64,000 bases of DNA from Pseudomonadota bacterium (GTDB lineage: Bacteria; Pseudomonadota; Alphaproteobacteria; Rhizobiales; Beijerinckiaceae). Shown here piece by piece: positions 1 to 8,960 of the stretch. The notes under the pieces were generated by a model. It worked only from the letters and a program-made list of their open reading frames with translations, did not search any database and had not been told where the DNA came from. Within the stretch, counting starts at the first letter, position 1, and each line of letters starts with the position of its first letter. Made by a program: the position numbers and the translations under genes. The DNA lies in contig JAIUNR010000001.1 of assembly GCA_020161575.1 (NCBI GenBank), positions 372,001 through 436,000 of the forward strand. Reading direction: 5' to 3'.

Positions 1-2
1 CC

Positions 3-2567
3 TTCTTCGCCGAAGAGCGTGAGATGTTGGCATCGCTGAAGGTTGTTTCCGCGATGCTCGCGCCCGGCGCCCTGAGCGGCACGCCTTTCGATGCACGGCT
101 TGAAGTCGGGATCGCCGCCGCGCAACTCGCCGGCGGGCAGGCGCAGGAGGTGCAGATCCGCGCCGGATTGGATGATGGGCACCTCACCTTGCAGAATATC
201 GGCTTCGGCCTGCCCGGAAATGCGCGCATCGCCTATCGGCGTGACGAGGCGGGCAATGCGGCGGTAGGCGGTGTGCTCGATATCGCGATCGGTGATCTGC
301 CGAGCTTCATGGCATGGCTTCACGGTCCCGATCTCGCCGCTCACCTGCCGGCTTCGGCGCGTTTCGGCGCGAAGCTCTCCGGTGATCTGGCGGCGATCGC
401 CATCGGCGACATGGCGTTTGAAACGCCGGTGGGAGTGGTTCGCGGACAGGGAGAATTCCTGCTTCCGCGTGCGGGCGGACGTGGTGCGCCGCGCCTGTCG
501 CTGAAAGTGCTGTCGGAAAAGTTCGACGCCCGCGTGCTTTCCGCGCTTGATCCCTCGCCGCTGGCCGCGCGTCTTGAACTTGCCGCCGATCTCGATATCC
601 GCGGCCTCTCGCTCGACGGGCAGGATCTCGGCTCGCTGCTGCTTTCCCTTGAGCGCGATCAGGCGGGCGCCCGCATCCGGCAGATGCGTCTTCGCGGCAA
701 GCGGGGCGAGGAACTGACCTTGTCCGGCACGATGGGGACGGGGCTGGTGCAACTCGCCGGTAAGCTCGATGCCGAAAGGCTGGGCGATCTCGCACGCCTT
801 GCCCGTGCGCTGTATCCCGGTGCGTTGACGGAAGCCTTCGCCGCGCGCGCCGCCACGCTCGAACCCGCTCTGGCAGTCGCGCGGATGCGGATCACCAATG
901 AGGGCGGGCGCGCGGTGTGGGATATCGATGCCGAAGGCCGCCTCGGCGGTACGAAGTTGGCCGGGCGCAGTGTTTCCACGCTTGCGGGGGGCAATTGGCA
1001 CGCCAGTCTGGAGGCGGATCTGTCCAATCCGGATGGTGGCCGTCTCGCGGCGCAACTGCTCGGCCTGCCCCTGCAGGCGGGAAGCTCTGCCGGGCAGGTT
1101 ACGATCAAGGCGCAAGGGGACCCACGCCGTGAGGTGCGCGGCCATGCCGAAGGTGAATTCGGCGGCATGACCTTCCGCTTCGACGGCGGTTTCGGGGCTT
1201 TCCGCTCCAATCCGCTCGATGGACGCCTCACGCTCAAGGCAACGGATCTCCCCGGCTTCGGTCGGCTTTTCGTGCAGGAAACCTCGGTGCGCAATGCTGC
1301 CGCGGAGGTTGCGGGGCGGCTTTATTCCGATCAGGCCAAGCTGACCCTTACCGGCATGGAAGCGCGCATCGGCGGACAACCGGTTTCCGGTGAGATTTCT
1401 TTCGATCTCGCACGCGGCGGGCAGGTGGCCGGGCAATTGCGGACCGGCGCCCTCTCGCTTCCCGCCCTGCTTGCGCCCGCCCTCGGCGATGGCGCGCTCG
1501 ATGGCGAGGGCGGCTGGTCGCGCGCAAGTTTCCCGCCAGCTTTTGCGATGCCGCTCGCGGGCGATCTCTGGATCGAGGCGACGGAGATGCGTTTTGCGAA
1601 CCGTTTTCATCTCAGGCAGCCGCGCTTCGTGTGGCGCTTCGCGCCCGGCGCCACGGCTTTCGAAGGGTTGGAAAGCGCTGTCGGCGAGGGGCGGCTGGGT
1701 GGTGCGTTGGCCCTGATGCGCAGAGGCAGCAAGCTCGAGATCGCGGGGCGGATCGATGCCGCGAGGCTTCCTCTCGGCCTGGGCAGCGCCCGAATCTCCG
1801 GCGACATTCCCTTCGCTGGGGGCGGAAGCACGCCTTTCGAGCTGGTCTCCAGCCTTTCCGGCGCGGGAACCGTCATGCTCGATGGCTTTGTCGTGCCGGA
1901 AGCCGATCCGCTTGCTCTGGCGCGTGTCACGGCGATGCCACTGGAAGCGCTCCAGCCGCTCGACGAGAACCATGTCGGCGGGATCGTGGATCGGGCATTG
2001 CGTCAGGGCGAGCTTCGCCTACCCGCGACGAATTGGCCCGCGAGCCTCTCCGGGGGGCTGATCCGCTTTGGCGGCACGCCGATGGCGCCGTCTTCCGGCA
2101 TTTCTGTCACGCCGGCTTTCACGCTCGATCTCCCGCGGCGGGAAATGGAGACGCGGCTGGTGATGACTTCGACCCAGATCCCGCGGGATTGGCGTGGCGC
2201 CTTGCCCGAAATTTCCCTGACGCAGCTGATGCGGCTGGGTATGCCGGGCACCCGTCGCAATCTTCAGGTCTCCTCGCTGGTCAACGGTTTTCTCGCTGTC
2301 GCGATTCAGCGCGATCTTGAGCGCACCGAGGCTTTCGATGCCGATATGCGTGAGCGCGAGATGCAACTGCGCCGCCAGCGCGCCGATGCCTTCATGGAGC
2401 GCCGCGACCGCGAGATCCGGGCTTTCGAAGCGATGGTGGAATCGGAAAAGCGGCGACAGGAGGAAGCCCGTCGCGCGGAGGAGAAGCGCAAGGCCGAGGA
2501 GGGGAGATTGCCGCTCCCCGGTGCGCCGCTGGATATTGCGCCCAGGCCCGCCCTCCCGCCCGGCTGA
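3..2567 (+). CDS. AsmA-like / YhdP-type (DUF3971) envelope protein, 5' end outside the window
   Basis: Long protein made of repeating beta-strand-rich, glycine- and leucine-rich segments, with a phase typical of the AsmA/YhdP/TamB-like family. Members span the periplasm and are linked to phospholipid traffic to the outer membrane or to outer-membrane assembly. The frame is open to the window edge and the first ATG (24) has coding sequence before it (codons FFAEERE), so the true start and the N-terminal membrane anchor lie upstream. The last 80 residues form a charged Arg/Glu-rich helix (RERE..RRQRAD, EEKRKAEEG) followed by a Pro-rich end. The stop abuts the stop of the convergent next gene. 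Family assignment is from sequence character, not from a search. Confidence 0.75.
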   Translation, partial: FFAEEREMLASLKVVSAMLAPGALSGTPFDARLEVGIAAAQLAGGQAQEVQIRAGLDDGHLTLQNIGFGLPGNARIAYRRDEAGNAAVGGVLDIAIGDLPSFMAWLHGPDLAAHLPASARFGAKLSGDLAAIAIGDMAFETPVGVVRGQGEFLLPRAGGRGAPRLSLKVLSEKFDARVLSALDPSPLAARLELAADLDIRGLSLDGQDLGSLLLSLERDQAGARIRQMRLRGKRGEELTLSGTMGTGLVQLAGKLDAERLGDLARLARALYPGALTEAFAARAATLEPALAVARMRITNEGGRAVWDIDAEGRLGGTKLAGRSVSTLAGGNWHASLEADLSNPDGGRLAAQLLGLPLQAGSSAGQVTIKAQGDPRREVRGHAEGEFGGMTFRFDGGFGAFRSNPLDGRLTLKATDLPGFGRLFVQETSVRNAAAEVAGRLYSDQAKLTLTGMEARIGGQPVSGEISFDLARGGQVAGQLRTGALSLPALLAPALGDGALDGEGGWSRASFPPAFAMPLAGDLWIEATEMRFANRFHLRQPRFVWRFAPGATAFEGLESAVGEGRLGGALALMRRGSKLEIAGRIDAARLPLGLGSARISGDIPFAGGGSTPFELVSSLSGAGTVMLDGFVVPEADPLALARVTAMPLEALQPLDENHVGGIVDRALRQGELRLPATNWPASLSGGLIRFGGTPMAPSSGISVTPAFTLDLPRREMETRLVMTSTQIPRDWRGALPEISLTQLMRLGMPGTRRNLQVSSLVNGFLAVAIQRDLERTEAFDADMREREMQLRRQRADAFMERRDREIRAFEAMVESEKRRQEEARRAEEKRKAEEGRLPLPGAPLDIAPRPALPPG

Positions 2568-2831
2568 TCAGCCTTCGCGCGGGACTTCGCGGATCATCAT
2601 GCCGCCTTCCCGCATCAGCCATTCGAGCAGATAGACCCGGATAGCCGAGGAAAGATTGGCGCCGCTGCGTTCGTCGTCAATCCGCTGGATCAGCTGCGCG
2701 ACGCGCAGGCCCTTGGTGGCGGCGACATGCTGGAGCAACTCCCAGAACTGGTCTTCCAGTGAAATCGATGTGGCATGACCTGCGATGCGCAGGCTGCGTT
2801 TCACGATTCGACTGGGTTCTGTCGCCGGCAT
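2568..2831 (-). CDS. Ribbon-helix-helix domain protein, 87 aa
   Basis: Small basic protein with the pattern of the RHH_4-type ribbon-helix-helix family. A beta strand (KRSLRIAGHATSISLE) is followed by two helices (FWELLQHVAATKGL and VAQLIQRIDDERS) and a conserved C-terminal LSSAIRVYLLEWL. RHH proteins bind DNA as dimers through the paired strands. No toxin partner lies next to it, so it is more likely a stand-alone regulator than an antitoxin. It is followed 3 bp upstream by the DUF4169 gene on the same strand, and the two are probably co-transcribed. Target unknown. Confidence 0.8.
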   Translation of the reverse strand: MPATEPSRIVKRSLRIAGHATSISLEDQFWELLQHVAATKGLRVAQLIQRIDDERSGANLSSAIRVYLLEWLMREGGMMIREVPREG

Positions 2832-2834
2832 CTG

Positions 2835-3035
2835 TTAGCCCTCGCCATTCCCGCTGGTTGTTTCAAGTCTTCCGGAGGCATGACGCTTGTCCTCCAGCTT
2901 TTTTTCGGCCGCATTGAGTTTCCGCAAAGCCTTGGGCGTGCCGAAAGTCACGCGGTTTTCCTCGGCCTTCTTTTCGGCTTGGGCGCGCGCTTTGGCCTTC
3001 CGCACCAGGCGGAGATTGACGATGGTGCCGGACAT
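2835..3035 (-). CDS. DUF4169 family protein, 66 aa
   Basis: Very short, strongly charged protein with N-terminal MSGTIVNLRLVRKAKAR and runs of Lys/Ala/Glu (QAEKKAEENR), then a Thr/Phe/Gly patch (VTFGTPKALRKLNAAEKKLEDKRH). This is the standard pattern of DUF4169, a family of unknown function found mostly in alphaproteobacteria. It lies just upstream of the ribbon-helix-helix gene with a 3 bp gap, an arrangement I believe is recurrent in the order, though I could not check that here. No signal peptide or membrane segment. Confidence 0.8.
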   Translation of the reverse strand: MSGTIVNLRLVRKAKARAQAEKKAEENRVTFGTPKALRKLNAAEKKLEDKRHASGRLETTSGNGEG

Positions 3036-3063
3036 TGTGCCTCCGGCAATGAGTGTAGCCTGC

Positions 3064-3738
3064 TTATTCGCGAATGGCGATGAAGGATTTCGTCAATCCC
3101 AGCACCCTTTCCTTGATCACCTGGGCAGGGGCGGGGAAAAGGGCGCGAAAACGTGCCGCATCCAGCAAAATCGCATCTTCCACGAAGCGCATCGCCTCGT
3201 CGAGCGTTTGCGCGCGCGGATAATGCCCGAGGGCCAGATGGCGGGCCAGCCAGATGCGCCAGGGCATCGGCAGCCAGTGAAAGAAGGGGGCCCGGAAATG
3301 CGGTTCGACCGGGAAACCGAAAGCCGGCGTCTGGAGATAGAAGCGCGGCGCGAGCCGCCACACTTCGGCAGCCATGGCCTTCATGTTGTTCCAGCGCCCG
3401 ACATGCTCGATCACGGAGTTGGAATGGACGATGTCGAAGGTATTGTCACCAAATTCGGGCATCGCGCAGGCGTTGCCGGCGAGCGATGTGAAACGCGGGT
3501 CGCTCACCGGCTCGGCCTCGAGATTGACGAGCGTGAAGGAAAGATCACGCCCGCGCCAGAGTGGCTCCAGCGCCATCCAGTAATCGACCGTACCGCCGAC
3601 ATCGAGAATATGCGCCTTGCCTTTTTCCGCCACCACCTTGTCGATGAGGGCGAGCATCGTCGCGAACCGCTTCACGCGGAAGGAGCTTAGCGGCGAGGCA
3701 GCGCTTTGTGCGGGATTGTCATGGGCGGCGGCTGTCAT
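3064..3738 (-). CDS. Class I SAM-dependent methyltransferase
   Basis: 224 residues with a Rossmann methyltransferase fold. Motif I is ILDVGGT (about residues 44-50), an acidic residue follows in FTLVNLEAEP, and the post-II region is FDIVHSNSVIEHVG with the typical HSNSVIEH signature seen in UbiE/ubiquinone-type and small-molecule methyltransferases. The C-terminal half is Trp/Pro-rich (FFHWLPMPWRIWLARHLALGHYP), which may bind a lipid or aromatic substrate. Substrate cannot be named. It stands alone, with 213 bp of palindromic sequence separating it from fumC. Confidence 0.75.
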   Translation of the reverse strand: MTAAAHDNPAQSAASPLSSFRVKRFATMLALIDKVVAEKGKAHILDVGGTVDYWMALEPLWRGRDLSFTLVNLEAEPVSDPRFTSLAGNACAMPEFGDNTFDIVHSNSVIEHVGRWNNMKAMAAEVWRLAPRFYLQTPAFGFPVEPHFRAPFFHWLPMPWRIWLARHLALGHYPRAQTLDEAMRFVEDAILLDAARFRALFPAPAQVIKERVLGLTKSFIAIRE

Positions 3739-3822
3739 CGGCTTCTTCCGGTTGGTATCGGGAAAGCCGCCTTTAGCTCAAATTGTTTGCGGAAGACTGA
3801 AAGGGATGGATTCAAAACCCAT

Positions 3823-3846
3823 CGAAGAGCGTGTCGAGGCTCTTCG
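3823..3846. repeat. 8-bp perfect inverted repeat next to the palindromic repeat
   Basis: CGAAGAGC at 3823-3830 is matched by GCTCTTCG at 3839-3846 around an 8-base loop. It lies directly beside the larger palindrome at 3850-3934, downstream of fumC and upstream of the methyltransferase gene, both on the minus strand. No T-run follows, so it is not a classical terminator. Confidence 0.5.
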
Positions 3847-3849
3847 ACC

Positions 3850-3934
3850 GTCATCGCGAGGAGGGCGAAGCTAAACGCGGCGATCCATGCTCTAGGGATT
3901 GCCGCGTCGGAGCAAATGCGCCTCCTCGCGATGA
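3850..3934. repeat. Palindromic intergenic repeat (REP/RPE-like element)
   Basis: An 85 bp imperfect palindrome. The outer arms CATCGCGAGGAGG (3852-3864) and CCTCCTCGCGATG (3921-3933) are exact complements. A second inner pair, GCGGCGATCC near 3878-3887 and GGATTGCCGC near 3896-3905, closes around ATGCTCTA. The outer arm resembles the widespread GTCATTGCGAGGAG-type element whose copies are scattered in many proteobacterial genomes. It is placed after the fumC stop and could stabilise the fumC transcript end or stop transcription. Only one copy of this type is visible in the window. Confidence 0.7.
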
Positions 3935-3951
3935 TGTTGGCGGACTTACGC

Positions 3952-5349
3952 TCAACCCGGCGAGATCATCTTCTCCGGGCGGACGATCGCGTCGAAATCC
4001 TCGCCGGAAATGCCGGCCTTGATGGCTTCCTCGCGCAAGGTGGTGCCGTTCTTGTGCGCGGTTTTCGCGATCTTCGCGGCGAGATCGTAGCCGTATTTCT
4101 CCTTGAGCGGGGTGACCAGCATCAGGGAATTGTCGAGCCCGCGCTTGATGTTGTCGAGGCGCGGCTCGATGCCGACCACGCAATTATCGGTGAAGGAGAC
4201 GGCGGCATCGGCGAGCAGGCGCACGGATTGCAGGAAGTTGTAGGCCATCATCGGGTTGAAGACGTTCAGCTCGAAATGGCCCTGGCTGCCCGCGAAGCCG
4301 ATCGCGGCATTGTTGCCGTGGATATGGGCGGCGACCTGGGTGAGCGCCTCGCATTGGGTGGGGTTGACCTTGCCCGGCATGATCGACGAACCGGGCTCGT
4401 TTTCCGGCAGGGCGAGTTCGCCGAGGCCCGAGCGCGGGCCCGAACCGAGAAAGCGGATGTCATTCGCGATCTTGAAGCAGCTCATCGCCACGGTGGTGAT
4501 CGCGCCATGCGTCATCACCATTGCGTCATGGGCGGCGAGCGCCTCGAATTTGTTGGGCGCGGAAGTGAATTTGAGGCCGGTGAGCGCGGCGATGCGCTCC
4601 GCGACTTTTTCCGCGAAGCCGATGGGGGAGGCGAGGCCTGTGCCGACGGCGGTGCCGCCCTGCGCCAGCTCCATCAGCATCGGCAGGGTCATCTCGATGC
4701 GCTTGATGCCGTTCTCGATCTGCTGCGTATAGCCCGAGAATTCCTGGCCGAGGGTCACCGGCGTCGCATCCTGCGTATGGGTGCGACCGATCTTGATGAT
4801 GTCCTTCCAGGCCTGGGCCTTGTCGTTGAGTGCATTGCGCAGCTGGGCGAGCGCGGGCAGCAGGCGGTTCACCACCTCGACCGCGCAGGCGATATGCATC
4901 GCGGTCGGGAACGTGTCGTTGGAGGATTGCGACATGTTCACGTGGTCATTGGGGTGAACGGGCTTCTTCGAGCCCATCTCCCCGCCCAGCATCTCGATGG
5001 CGCGGTTCGAGATCACCTCATTGGCGTTCATGTTGGATTGCGTGCCGGAGCCCGTCTGCCACACCACCAGCGGAAAATGCGCGTCGAGCTTGCCCTCGAT
5101 CACTTCCTGCGCCGCCTTGACGATCACTTCGCCGAGTTTGGGATCGAGCTTGCCGAGCGCCATATTGGCCTCCGCCGCCGCGCGCTTGACGATGCCGAGC
5201 GCATGGACGATCGGCGCGGGCTGCTTTTCCCAGCCGATCTTGAAATTGCCGAGCGATCGCTCCGCCTGCGCGCCCCAATAAACAGCGGAATCGACCTCGA
5301 TCGGGCCAAAAGTATCGGTTTCGGTGCGGGTGGCGGTAGGGGTGGCCAT
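3952..5349 (-). CDS. fumC: Fumarate hydratase class II
   Basis: Catalyses reversible hydration of fumarate to L-malate in the TCA cycle, as a cytosolic homotetramer. The 465 residues match the usual class II length. Family signatures are the N-terminal [38 protein letters not shown], the substrate loop [16 protein letters not shown], and the fumarase/aspartase signature [14 protein letters not shown] chose the ATG at 5349 (MATPTATRT) because it precedes the conserved start; an in-frame ATG 60 bp upstream would add a tail not usual in the family. The class II enzyme is iron-free and stable to oxidants. Confidence 0.96.
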   Translation of the reverse strand: MATPTATRTETDTFGPIEVDSAVYWGAQAERSLGNFKIGWEKQPAPIVHALGIVKRAAAEANMALGKLDPKLGEVIVKAAQEVIEGKLDAHFPLVVWQTGSGTQSNMNANEVISNRAIEMLGGEMGSKKPVHPNDHVNMSQSSNDTFPTAMHIACAVEVVNRLLPALAQLRNALNDKAQAWKDIIKIGRTHTQDATPVTLGQEFSGYTQQIENGIKRIEMTLPMLMELAQGGTAVGTGLASPIGFAEKVAERIAALTGLKFTSAPNKFEALAAHDAMVMTHGAITTVAMSCFKIANDIRFLGSGPRSGLGELALPENEPGSSIMPGKVNPTQCEALTQVAAHIHGNNAAIGFAGSQGHFELNVFNPMMAYNFLQSVRLLADAAVSFTDNCVVGIEPRLDNIKRGLDNSLMLVTPLKEKYGYDLAAKIAKTAHKNGTTLREEAIKAGISGEDFDAIVRPEKMISPG

Positions 5350-5441
5350 GTGTGGAGAACCTTCAAGCGCGCGAAATTCACGGGTTGGAATTCCCGCGCT
5401 CGCTAACACGCGCGCCGGCCCGCTTCAACCGCGACGGAAGG

Positions 5442-6002
5442 TTAGGGTATGCGGGAGTCGATGTGGAAGGCGATCGCCATCAACAGGAACGCGAGGAAGG
5501 AGGCGATCATGCGGACGAAGTTCCAGAACACCCATTTGCTCTCATAGGCCGCGCGGATCGCGGATGGTTCCGCAATTCCGGAGGCCGGCCCCTGTGCCGC
5601 CAGCCATTCGTTGAGCGGCACATTGATAGTCATCGTCAGCAGCAATCCACCGCCGATATAGAGCAGCGCGGCGGCGGCGATCAGCAGGCCCTTCGTGCGG
5701 AGGATGTCGCGCCAATGCATGAGAACCGCAAGCGCCGAAAGCAGGGCGGCGCCGAAGAAACTCGGCGCGAAGGCGGCGTTGCGGATCGTCGCGTTCACCG
5801 ATTGCATCGCCGCGATGAAATCGCGATCGGAGAGAATTGCGAAGCCGCGCATCACCGAAACCTCGTAGGCATAGAAGAAGCCGGCAATCAGCCCCAACGC
5901 TGCTGTGGCGGCGAGCAGGACCGACGCCCGCAGGTCGAATCCGCGCGCGCGGGCGTTGATCGAGGATGCCTCATTCGCCAGAATTTCGGGATTTGTCTTC
6001 AT
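5442..6002 (-). CDS. DUF1772 (anthrone oxygenase-like) membrane protein
   Basis: 186 residues with four hydrophobic helices: VLLAATAALGLIAGFFYAYEVSV, FFGAALLSALAVLM, GLLIAAAALLYIGGGLLL and a C-terminal MIASFLAFLLMAIAFH. The conserved DUF1772 element TINVPLNEWL sits between helices three and four. Some fungal members take part in anthrone oxidation, but bacterial members have no settled role. Start placed at the ATG giving MKTNPEIL. The in-frame extension upstream is basic and uncharacteristic. Single-gene unit. Confidence 0.75.
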   Translation of the reverse strand: MKTNPEILANEASSINARARGFDLRASVLLAATAALGLIAGFFYAYEVSVMRGFAILSDRDFIAAMQSVNATIRNAAFAPSFFGAALLSALAVLMHWRDILRTKGLLIAAAALLYIGGGLLLTMTINVPLNEWLAAQGPASGIAEPSAIRAAYESKWVFWNFVRMIASFLAFLLMAIAFHIDSRIP

Positions 6003-6126
6003 GGAGGGCGCCTTTCCGTGTTGCCCGAACCGCGTGTATCGGCCCCAAGCATGCCTCATCGTCGCCCGGCTTCTGCCTAGACCAGCTTCGCGCGGCGGTC
6101 GAATGAACAATCGGAAAGGTTGGGCG

Positions 6127-6744
6127 TTACTTCTTCTTACGGAACGCATCGAGGCTCACCACCTCTGCGCCGGCCTGAGGAGCTTCGTCCTGAACGGGCT
6201 CGTCTGAATCGGTCGGGGGCGCCGCGGCGCCCTCCTTCTCCGCCGCCGGTTTGGATTTCCGGCGCGGCTTGTCGGCGCTTTTCGGCTTGGCCGCTTCCTC
6301 GATCTTGGCGATGGGGGCGGCCTGAGCCTCCTCCCCCTCGGTTTCATCGCCGGAATCGTTATCAGCCTGCGCCTCGTCGGGCGAGAATTTCAGGCCGAAC
6401 TGCACGGAAGGATCGTAGAAGCCGGTCAGCGCGTCGAAGGGCACATGCAGCCTTTCCGCGATGCCGCCGAAGGAAAGCCCGACCTCGAACCCGCTCTCGC
6501 TGACCTGGAGATCCCAGAACTGGTGCTGGAGCACGATGGTCATCTCTTCCGGATATTTCTCGAGCAGGCGCGGCGAGAGCTTTACGCCCGTCGCCCTCGA
6601 GCGGAAGGTGATATAAAAATGGTGATCGCCGGGCAGGCCGGAACGGCCGGCTTCGATGAGAACCTTGCGCACAACCCCGATCAGCGCTTCCTGCACCATA
6701 ACATCATAGCGGATCAGGTCTTCGGATTGCGGTTCGGTCGTCAT
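6127..6744 (-). CDS. sspB: SspB, ClpXP adaptor for ssrA-tagged proteins (alpha type)
   Basis: Delivers tmRNA-tagged proteins to ClpXP for degradation. The N-terminal part (about 1-125) is the SspB fold with HFYITFRSRATGVKLS and the groove element EMTIVLQHQFWDLQVS. A long disordered acidic and Lys/Pro-rich linker follows, then a C-terminal ClpX-binding tail AEVVSLDAFRKKK. This is the architecture known for the alphaproteobacterial adaptor. The ssrA gene lies about 150 bp upstream on the same strand, an apt neighbour. Length 205 residues. Confidence 0.92.
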   Translation of the reverse strand: MTTEPQSEDLIRYDVMVQEALIGVVRKVLIEAGRSGLPGDHHFYITFRSRATGVKLSPRLLEKYPEEMTIVLQHQFWDLQVSESGFEVGLSFGGIAERLHVPFDALTGFYDPSVQFGLKFSPDEAQADNDSGDETEGEEAQAAPIAKIEEAAKPKSADKPRRKSKPAAEKEGAAAPPTDSDEPVQDEAPQAGAEVVSLDAFRKKK

Positions 6745-6896
6745 TCGGCGGATCGTTCTCGATTGCGGGGCCAGCGTGATTCACGCCCGGATAGCGCCCG
6801 AAGGTAACGGAAGTTGTCGCGCGCTGCCAGAGGGAAGTGGCGCGAGGGCAAGGTTGCGATCGAGGTGGGAAGGGAAATCCGGGCGGGAGGAGAAAT

Positions 6897-7207
6897 GGCA
6901 GGGTTCTGTTGCCAGGCCCCTGCCGGCCCCGCCCTACGGTGCTACCCGCAAGGACTTAGGTTCGGAATTCCAAACCGCTTACGCGGCCTGGGCAACCGGA
7001 GCATAGTTGTCATTCGCAACTATAGGTTTGACCCGATAACGGCGGTATCATGCCGAGCAAAAGTCCACCCTTTACGCCCTCGTCGATCCTGTTTCGCCCC
7101 CGCCGCAACCCAGCACGCTGAGTTGCGGTGGAGGCGCCGGGTACCGCCCCCGGGTCCGATGGGTTTATTCCGATAGCCGTTTATCGCCATAGTCGTCCGA
7201 GGACGAC
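6897..7207 (-). ncRNA. ssrA: Two-piece (circularly permuted) tmRNA
   Basis: Rescues stalled ribosomes and adds a degradation tag. On the minus strand the acceptor piece comes first (about 7207-7128). It starts with the 16-base hairpin at 7192-7207 and ends CGCCTCCACC. A 26-base spacer (7102-7127) forms a hairpin. The coding piece starts at 7101 with GGGGGCGAAACAGGATCGAC, and GGGGGCG pairs with CGCCTCC of the acceptor piece to rebuild the acceptor stem. The tag frame (6979-7017) encodes ANDNYAPVAQAA and a stop. A GGCAGGG/CCCTGCC hairpin at 6897-6924 probably marks the 3' end. CCA is not fully encoded. Outer limits are estimates. Confidence 0.93.
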
Positions 7208-7213
7208 ATCGCC

Positions 7214-7242
7214 AATATAGGCGCGGCCCGCGCCGATTTGAA
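7214..7242 (-). promoter_or_regulatory. Probable sigma-70-type promoter of ssrA
   Basis: On the minus strand TTCAAA (7237-7242) and TATATT (7214-7219) are separated by exactly 17 bases. The -10 box ends 6-7 bases before the start of the acceptor-piece hairpin at 7207, which is the expected distance to a transcription start. Confidence 0.65.
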
Positions 7243-7383
7243 GGGCGAAAAGCGAAAATTGCTGCGCAACGTGCCGCACAGCGCGCTTTCCGTGAGATCT
7301 ATGGTGTTTTGGCTGGAATCGTGTTCCATTCTCATCGCCGCCTTTGTGGCGCGAGGGGAACATCCTGTGGGAGGGAATACCGT

Positions 7384-7707
7384 ATGGACCATCTTGCCGA
7401 TGTGAAGAAATATACCGCGAAGGTCGATGAAGCCGCTGTCGCTGGCATGGCCAAGACCTATGCGCTTGTGATGAGCAAGCCCGATACACGCTACGTTGCC
7501 GCCTCCGACCCGGATGAGGTCAAGCGCGTGGTCGACAATTTCTGCAAAAAGAAGCTGGGCCGCAAGGAGAGCGACGCGGATCTGACAGCCGTCGTCAAGG
7601 CGCAATGCGAGAAGATGAAGGCGGACCGCACCAAGTCGCGGATCACCGTCTATTATCTCATCGCCGAACATTTCAAGGCGCTCGGCATGTTTCACCCAAA
7701 GGCGTGA
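7384..7707 (+). CDS. DUF2853 family protein, 107 aa
   Basis: Begins MDHLADVKKYTAKVDEAAVAG and contains the family's charged helical core with FCKKKLGRKESDADLTAVVKAQ and an end ITVYYLIAEHFKALG. DUF2853 proteins are small, soluble and of unknown function. The start is set by a strong ribosome binding site GGGAGGGAA 8 bases before the ATG; an upstream in-frame extension has no such site. Divergent from ssrA. No signal peptide. Confidence 0.8.
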   Translation: MDHLADVKKYTAKVDEAAVAGMAKTYALVMSKPDTRYVAASDPDEVKRVVDNFCKKKLGRKESDADLTAVVKAQCEKMKADRTKSRITVYYLIAEHFKALGMFHPKA

Positions 7708-7812
7708 CGCCCCGGACGATCAAGAAAAAGCCGTGGATGGCCGGGCCTAGCCCGGCCACGATCGTTTTATCAGGATAAGAGAAGCGCTCGAGCGTTTCGC
7801 GAAGGTGAGCCC

Positions 7813-8622
7813 ATGCAGCCCTATCTTGATCTCATGCGCCGCATCCTCGTTGAGGGCACACCCAAATCGGACCGCACCGGCACCGGCACGCTCTCGCTTT
7901 TCGGGGCCCAGATGCGCTTCGATCTCAGCGCCGGCTTTCCGCTGGTGACCACCAAGAAGCTGCACCGGAGATCGATCGTCCACGAGCTGATCTGGTTTCT
8001 CGCCGGCGATACAAACACGAAATACCTCACCGACAACAAGGTGACGATCTGGGACGAATGGGCCGATGAAAACGGCGATCTCGGCCCGATCTATGGCAAG
8101 CAATGGCGCAGCTGGCAGAAGCCGGATGGCGGCGTGGTTGATCAGATCGCGCAATTGCTGGTCGATCTGCGCAAGAACCCGGATTCCCGTCGCCTGATCG
8201 TGTCCGCCTGGAACCCGGCGGATATTCCGAAAATGGCTTTGGCGCCCTGCCATTGCCTGTTCCAGTTCTATGTCAGTCCGGGCAATAACGGGCGGCAGCG
8301 GCTCTCCTGCCAGCTTTACCAGCGCTCGGCCGATTTCTTCCTCGGCGTGCCGTTCAACACGGCTTCCTACTCACTGCTCACGCATATGATCGCGCAGGTC
8401 GTGGATATGGAACCGGGTGATTTCGTCCATACTTTCGGCGATCTGCATCTTTATGCGAACCATATCGAGCAGGTGAAAGAGCAGCTCTCGCGTGAGCCCC
8501 GCCCGCTGCCGCAGCTCCGGCTCAACCCTGTGGTGAGGGATCTTTTCGCCTTCCGTTACGAGGATATCGCGATCGAGGGATATGATCCCCATCCCGCCAT
8601 CAAGGCGCCTGTCGCGGTGTGA
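7813..8622 (+). CDS. thyA: Thymidylate synthase
   Basis: Converts dUMP to dTMP with methylene-tetrahydrofolate as carbon donor and reductant. 269 residues. Substrate-binding [11 protein letters not shown] at the N-terminus, [10 protein letters not shown], catalytic Cys146 in APCHCLFQF, then [13 protein letters not shown] and the C-terminal region. First of three tightly packed genes (thyA, a pyrophosphatase, folA). The dihydrofolate it produces is recycled by folA, which justifies the operon. It overlaps the next gene. Confidence 0.97.
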   Translation: MQPYLDLMRRILVEGTPKSDRTGTGTLSLFGAQMRFDLSAGFPLVTTKKLHRRSIVHELIWFLAGDTNTKYLTDNKVTIWDEWADENGDLGPIYGKQWRSWQKPDGGVVDQIAQLLVDLRKNPDSRRLIVSAWNPADIPKMALAPCHCLFQFYVSPGNNGRQRLSCQLYQRSADFFLGVPFNTASYSLLTHMIAQVVDMEPGDFVHTFGDLHLYANHIEQVKEQLSREPRPLPQLRLNPVVRDLFAFRYEDIAIEGYDPHPAIKAPVAV

Positions 8623-8960
8623 TGATGACGGTCGATCTTGCCGAGCTTCAGGAGAAGATCGTTGCGGCGTCGCATCGCTATGCGGCGCATTACGGCATCG
8701 CGCGCACCGAGGATTGGGTGGTGCTCAAGCTTTCGGAGGAAGCGGGCGAGGCGGTCCAATCCTATCTCAAGCTCTCGGGGCGCTCGCGCCACGGGGCGGT
8801 TGATCTTGAGGCCGGGCGGTACGATCTTGCCGGCGAAGTCGCCGACCTCATCGGCATGGCGCTGATCCTTGCCGCAGAGCAGAAGCTCGATCTCGTGCCC
8901 GCCTTCGAGCGCAAATGGCGGATTTCCCTTGATCCAGCCTCTTCAAAGGATGAGACATGA
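8622..8960 (+). CDS. MazG-like nucleotide pyrophosphohydrolase
   Basis: Small all-alpha NTP-pyrophosphatase of the MazG/PRA-PH group. The metal-binding acidic residues are LKLSEEAGEAVQSYL (EExxE) and YDLAGEVADLIGMALI (ExxD). It lies between thyA and folA with TGATG and ATGA overlaps, so a role in clearing a deoxynucleotide (for example a dUTP- or dCTP-like pool) is a reasonable inference. Substrate not shown by sequence. Alternative starts are a GTG at 8619 and an ATG at 8625. Confidence 0.8.
   Translation: MMTVDLAELQEKIVAASHRYAAHYGIARTEDWVVLKLSEEAGEAVQSYLKLSGRSRHGAVDLEAGRYDLAGEVADLIGMALILAAEQKLDLVPAFERKWRISLDPASSKDET

Noticed and set aside
3706-5406. A 566-residue plus-strand frame over fumC.
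   Set aside because: fumC motifs are complete on the minus strand; the plus frame runs through the palindromic repeat and has no recognisable domain.
6776-7176. Small plus-strand frames in the gap between sspB and the DUF2853 gene.
   Set aside because: They run over the tmRNA gene, whose structure and tag frame explain the region.
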